Assembly: GCA_030615145.1 (NCBI GenBank)
Contig: JAUWZT010000190.1
Span: 1-6,937 of the forward strand
From: Promethearchaeota archaeon
GTDB lineage: Archaea > Asgardarchaeota > Lokiarchaeia > Sigyniarchaeales > SOKP01
DNA: 6,937 nucleotides
Direction: 5' to 3'
Shown: positions 5,060-6,937 of the stretch, piece after piece
Position numbering within the stretch: the first letter of the stretch is position 1
How the letters are laid out: every line of letters begins with the position of its first letter
Position numbers and translations under genes: made by a program
Notes under the pieces: generated by a model
What the model saw: only the letters and a program-made list of their open reading frames with translations
Told to the model about the DNA's origin: nothing
The model's database searches: none

Positions 5060-6629
5060 GAAAATTTTAATTATTACTGGTCTAAATAGTTATCCAATCA
5101 TAAAGAAAGTTATAGAGCCTATTAAAAAATACAAGATTGAAGTATACAAAGCTCCAATAACTATTTCTGCTTTTTTATCGGAAGATCTCGTTGAAGATAT
5201 TATAAAAGATGTTTCTCTAAGTGAATACGCTTTAATCCTCCTTCCGGGATTCGTTCAGTGGGATACTACAAAAATAGAGGAGCAATATTCAATAGATATA
5301 AAGAAAGGTCCTGAATTCGCTTCCGAGCTTCCTATGATTTTAAAACATTTGGAAACTATCAAATTATCGAATAAAGTTGCAGCAAATAAGTTATTAGAGA
5401 TTTCTAGCGAAGATATGTATGAAGAAATTGTTAAGGAACAGATCGAAATAGCTAAGAATGATCTTGGATTCCATACTTTTTTTATCAACAAACAAATCTC
5501 AGATATTGTGATTGGGCATAATCTTCCTCCTCCGATTATTGCCGAAATTGTTAATTGTCCAGAGAAAAGTAATCAAGAGATAATTAAAAAAGTAAAACAT
5601 TACATCGAATCTGGTGCCGATATTATTGATATTGGATGTGTAGCAAACAAGCCATACCCAGACAGGGTAAAAGAGATTGTTAATCTTATACGAAATAAGT
5701 TTAACATTTTAATTAGTGTCGATTCAATGGAAAAAAGTGAAATATTGGCTGCTGTCGATGAAGGCGTTGATATGATCCTGAGTTTAGATCATGGAAATTA
5801 TAAAGATTTCTTAAGTATTCCTAGAGATATCCCTATTGTAATATTACCAACAAACCTCAAGTCCGCCTATTTCCCTAAAGAACCAGAAGTAAGAGTTAAA
5901 AATTTGTTTAAATTAACTCAAGAATTGAGACAGGAAGGATTTAAAAAGCTAATTGCCGATCCATTATTAGAGACTCCCATCGTTCCAGGGATTTGCAATT
6001 CTTTGGAAGCATATTTCTTGTATAAAAAGCAAGTGTTAAAAGAAGAAAATAAGAAATTGGAATTACCTCTATTCTTTGGCATTTCTAACGTAGTAGAACT
6101 CATGGATATCGATTCGGTGGGAATAAATGGGTTGTTAGCAAGCATCGCAATTGAGTTGGATATGGGAATATTATTTACAGTTGAGCATAGCACTAAATTA
6201 ATGGGTGGGGTAGCCGAGCTTAAAGAGAGCGTGAAACTAAATTATATATCAAAATTCAAAAAAACACCTCCTATAAATCACGGCATTAAAATTTTTAAAG
6301 CAAAAGGAAAAACCAGTCAGAAAATTCCAGAGATTGACAAAACAAAAGCTATTTTTGTTAAGAAATACGATCTTGGCTATACTCCCGATAAAAAAGGATA
6401 TTTTAAATTCTATGTAAACCATTACGCTAAAGAAATCTACGCTATGTTTTTTTCTAACGACAATATTCTTCTTAAGACTTTAATAGGAAGCAGTGCGGAG
6501 GCACTTGGTAAAAAAATTCTTGAATTAAACTTAACTAACAGTTTGGCTCATATTAATTATATCGGACGAGAGTTAAGTAGTGCAGAATTTTGCTTGACTT
6601 TTGGTAAACCTTTTATACAAGACAACTAA
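5055..6629 (+). CDS. Dihydropteroate synthase-like protein (DUF6513, pterin-binding barrel, DUF4346), apparent ATT start
   Basis: This belongs to the archaeal dihydropteroate-synthase-related family (MJ0107-type). The first ATG in frame is 5334, but the frame is open from the TAA at 5052-5054, and the skipped 93 codons are a clear DUF6513 domain: KILIITG at 3-9, ISAFLSEDL from 38, LILLPGFVQWD at 60-70, and KGPEFASELP at 84-93. No ATG, GTG or TTG lies in that stretch. ATT 5055 gives MKKILIITG exactly where relatives begin, after a GTGAT site. Next comes the pterin-binding TIM barrel (about 160-390), with GADIIDIGCVANKP at 187-200, SVDSMEKSEILAA from 221, and IADPLLETP near 300. DUF4346 ends the protein (about 431-524), with HINYIGRELSSAEFCL at 499-514 and a terminal QDN. 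The predicted protein has 524 residues. The fold suggests joining or binding of a pterin and an arylamine or other C1-carrier chemistry; the exact reaction is unsettled. Confidence 0.88.
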   Translation: MKKILIITGLNSYPIIKKVIEPIKKYKIEVYKAPITISAFLSEDLVEDIIKDVSLSEYALILLPGFVQWDTTKIEEQYSIDIKKGPEFASELPMILKHLETIKLSNKVAANKLLEISSEDMYEEIVKEQIEIAKNDLGFHTFFINKQISDIVIGHNLPPPIIAEIVNCPEKSNQEIIKKVKHYIESGADIIDIGCVANKPYPDRVKEIVNLIRNKFNILISVDSMEKSEILAAVDEGVDMILSLDHGNYKDFLSIPRDIPIVILPTNLKSAYFPKEPEVRVKNLFKLTQELRQEGFKKLIADPLLETPIVPGICNSLEAYFLYKKQVLKEENKKLELPLFFGISNVVELMDIDSVGINGLLASIAIELDMGILFTVEHSTKLMGGVAELKESVKLNYISKFKKTPPINHGIKIFKAKGKTSQKIPEIDKTKAIFVKKYDLGYTPDKKGYFKFYVNHYAKEIYAMFFSNDNILLKTLIGSSAEALGKKILELNLTNSLAHINYIGRELSSAEFCLTFGKPFIQDN

Positions 6630-6712
6630 GAATAGATAGGTCAAACCACATTCAAAGTGAAAAATCCATATAAGTAAATGAATCCTAAATTAATTATAAC
6701 TTAAAATCTATC

Positions 6713-6720
6713 TTATATAA
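6713..6720 (+). promoter_or_regulatory. TATA box upstream of the last reading frame
   Basis: TTATATAA at 6713-6720 is a strong archaeal TATA match in the 131-base spacer after the dihydropteroate-synthase-like gene. Initiation about 25 bases on would leave a leader of roughly 15-20 bases before the ATG at 6761. An AGGAAAG at 6749-6755 could serve as a weak ribosome binding site. Together they suggest a real gene start at 6761. The rest of the spacer shows no hairpin or small RNA that I can recognise. Confidence 0.45.
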
Positions 6721-6760
6721 ATCTTAAATTATTATCAATTGAAATATTAGGAAAGAAATC

Positions 6761-6937
6761 ATGATTCCAAAAAAGATGGATGTTTATCTTCGCGAGAACC
6801 TTCCGGAAGCTACCCTAAAAAATAGACTTAAAAAAGATAACGGGAAATGTTATCTATAATGTACCAATGTTGACGAGCATCTGTTATCAAGGTTGGGAAT
6901 TGTAAGCGATAGACTTGGACCCCAACTTGTAGCCTGT
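6761..6937 (+). pseudogene. Interrupted reading frame, possible zinc-ribbon protein, runs off the window
   Basis: ATG 6761 opens a 32-codon frame (MIPKKMDVYLRENLPEATL and so on) ending GKCYL before TAA at 6857-6859. In the same frame the sequence then continues open to the window edge, starting CTNVDEHLLSRLG and ending in LVAC. The two halves look like one protein: without the stop, GKCYL joins CTNV to give a CxxC pair of the kind that binds zinc. By hand count this segment is somewhat richer in G+C (about 39%) than its surroundings, which also argues for coding use. It could be a decayed gene, a sequencing or assembly error, or a genuine 32-residue peptide followed by unrelated sequence. I do not recognise the family. 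The promoter and AGGA upstream favour a real start here. The right end is missing. Confidence 0.4.

Noticed and set aside
5334..5336. ATG 5334 as the start of the dihydropteroate-synthase-like protein
   Set aside because: It falls inside the conserved DUF6513 domain (right after KGPEFASELP) and would remove 93 conserved residues.
5255..5491. Minus-strand open frame over the DUF6513 region
   Set aside because: The plus strand here carries clear DUF6513 motifs, so this is a shadow.
5918..6193. Minus-strand open frame inside the pterin-binding region
   Set aside because: Antisense shadow of the barrel domain of the dihydropteroate-synthase-like gene.
6844..6936. Minus-strand frame open from the right edge to about 6844
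   Set aside because: Only about 30 codons, no recognised motif, and the plus-strand reading has promoter and start signals; I could not exclude it fully because the window ends.
1..6937. CRISPR arrays, insertion sequences, tRNA or rRNA genes
   Set aside because: No regularly spaced repeats, transposase motifs, terminal inverted repeats or recognisable tRNA/rRNA segments were seen on either strand.

Overview
The window looks like AT-rich archaeal DNA (roughly one third G+C by eye). Nearly every gene belongs to a family that is wholly or mostly archaeal: beta-RFAP synthase (MptG), the DUF372-type dihydroneopterin aldolase (MptD), DUF447, DUF1464, and a dihydropteroate-synthase-like protein with DUF6513 and DUF4346 flanking domains. 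Initiation also looks archaeal: TATA-like boxes 30-50 bases ahead of the starts, few Shine-Dalgarno sequences, and oligo-T tracts instead of hairpin terminators. The content fits an archaeon that makes tetrahydromethanopterin (H4MPT), such as a methanogen, a methanogen relative, or an Asgard (Lokiarchaeia-like) lineage. The sequence alone does not choose between these; the Asgard suggestion is only an impression from base composition and gene content.

Layout. From the left edge to 1532 lies the C-terminal three quarters of FeoB, a ferrous-iron transporter; its reading frame is still open at the window edge, so the G domain lies outside. After a 105-base spacer with tandem TATA-like repeats, mptG (1638-2651) and mptD (2651-3046) form a tight pair with a one-base TAATG overlap. 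A DUF447 gene (3792-3043, minus strand) converges on mptD; the two genes share the palindrome CTAG as both stop codons. A 175-base AT-rich spacer separates the divergent DUF447 and DUF1464 genes. DUF1464 (3968-5059, an ASKHA-fold putative kinase) overlaps the next gene, the dihydropteroate-synthase-like gene (5055-6629), by five bases. Beyond 6629 there is a promoter-like region and then an ATG reading frame that meets a TAA after 32 codons but stays open in the same frame to the right edge.

How the genes fit together. MptD makes 6-hydroxymethyl-7,8-dihydropterin, the pterin half of methanopterin. MptG makes beta-RFAP, the arylamine half. The dihydropteroate-synthase-like protein has the fold of the enzyme class that joins a pterin to an arylamine. 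The block 1638-6629 is therefore best read as a methanopterin or related C1-carrier biosynthesis locus that also carries two poorly understood archaeal genes, DUF447 (probable flavin-binding split barrel) and DUF1464 (ASKHA kinase fold).

Most notable points. First, the dihydropteroate-synthase-like gene starts 279 bases upstream of its first ATG, apparently at an ATT codon overlapping the DUF1464 stop; using the ATG would delete the conserved DUF6513 domain. Second, the last reading frame is interrupted by TAA between two cysteines that would otherwise form a zinc-ribbon-like CxxC. I did not find a clear new defence, mobile or CRISPR system.
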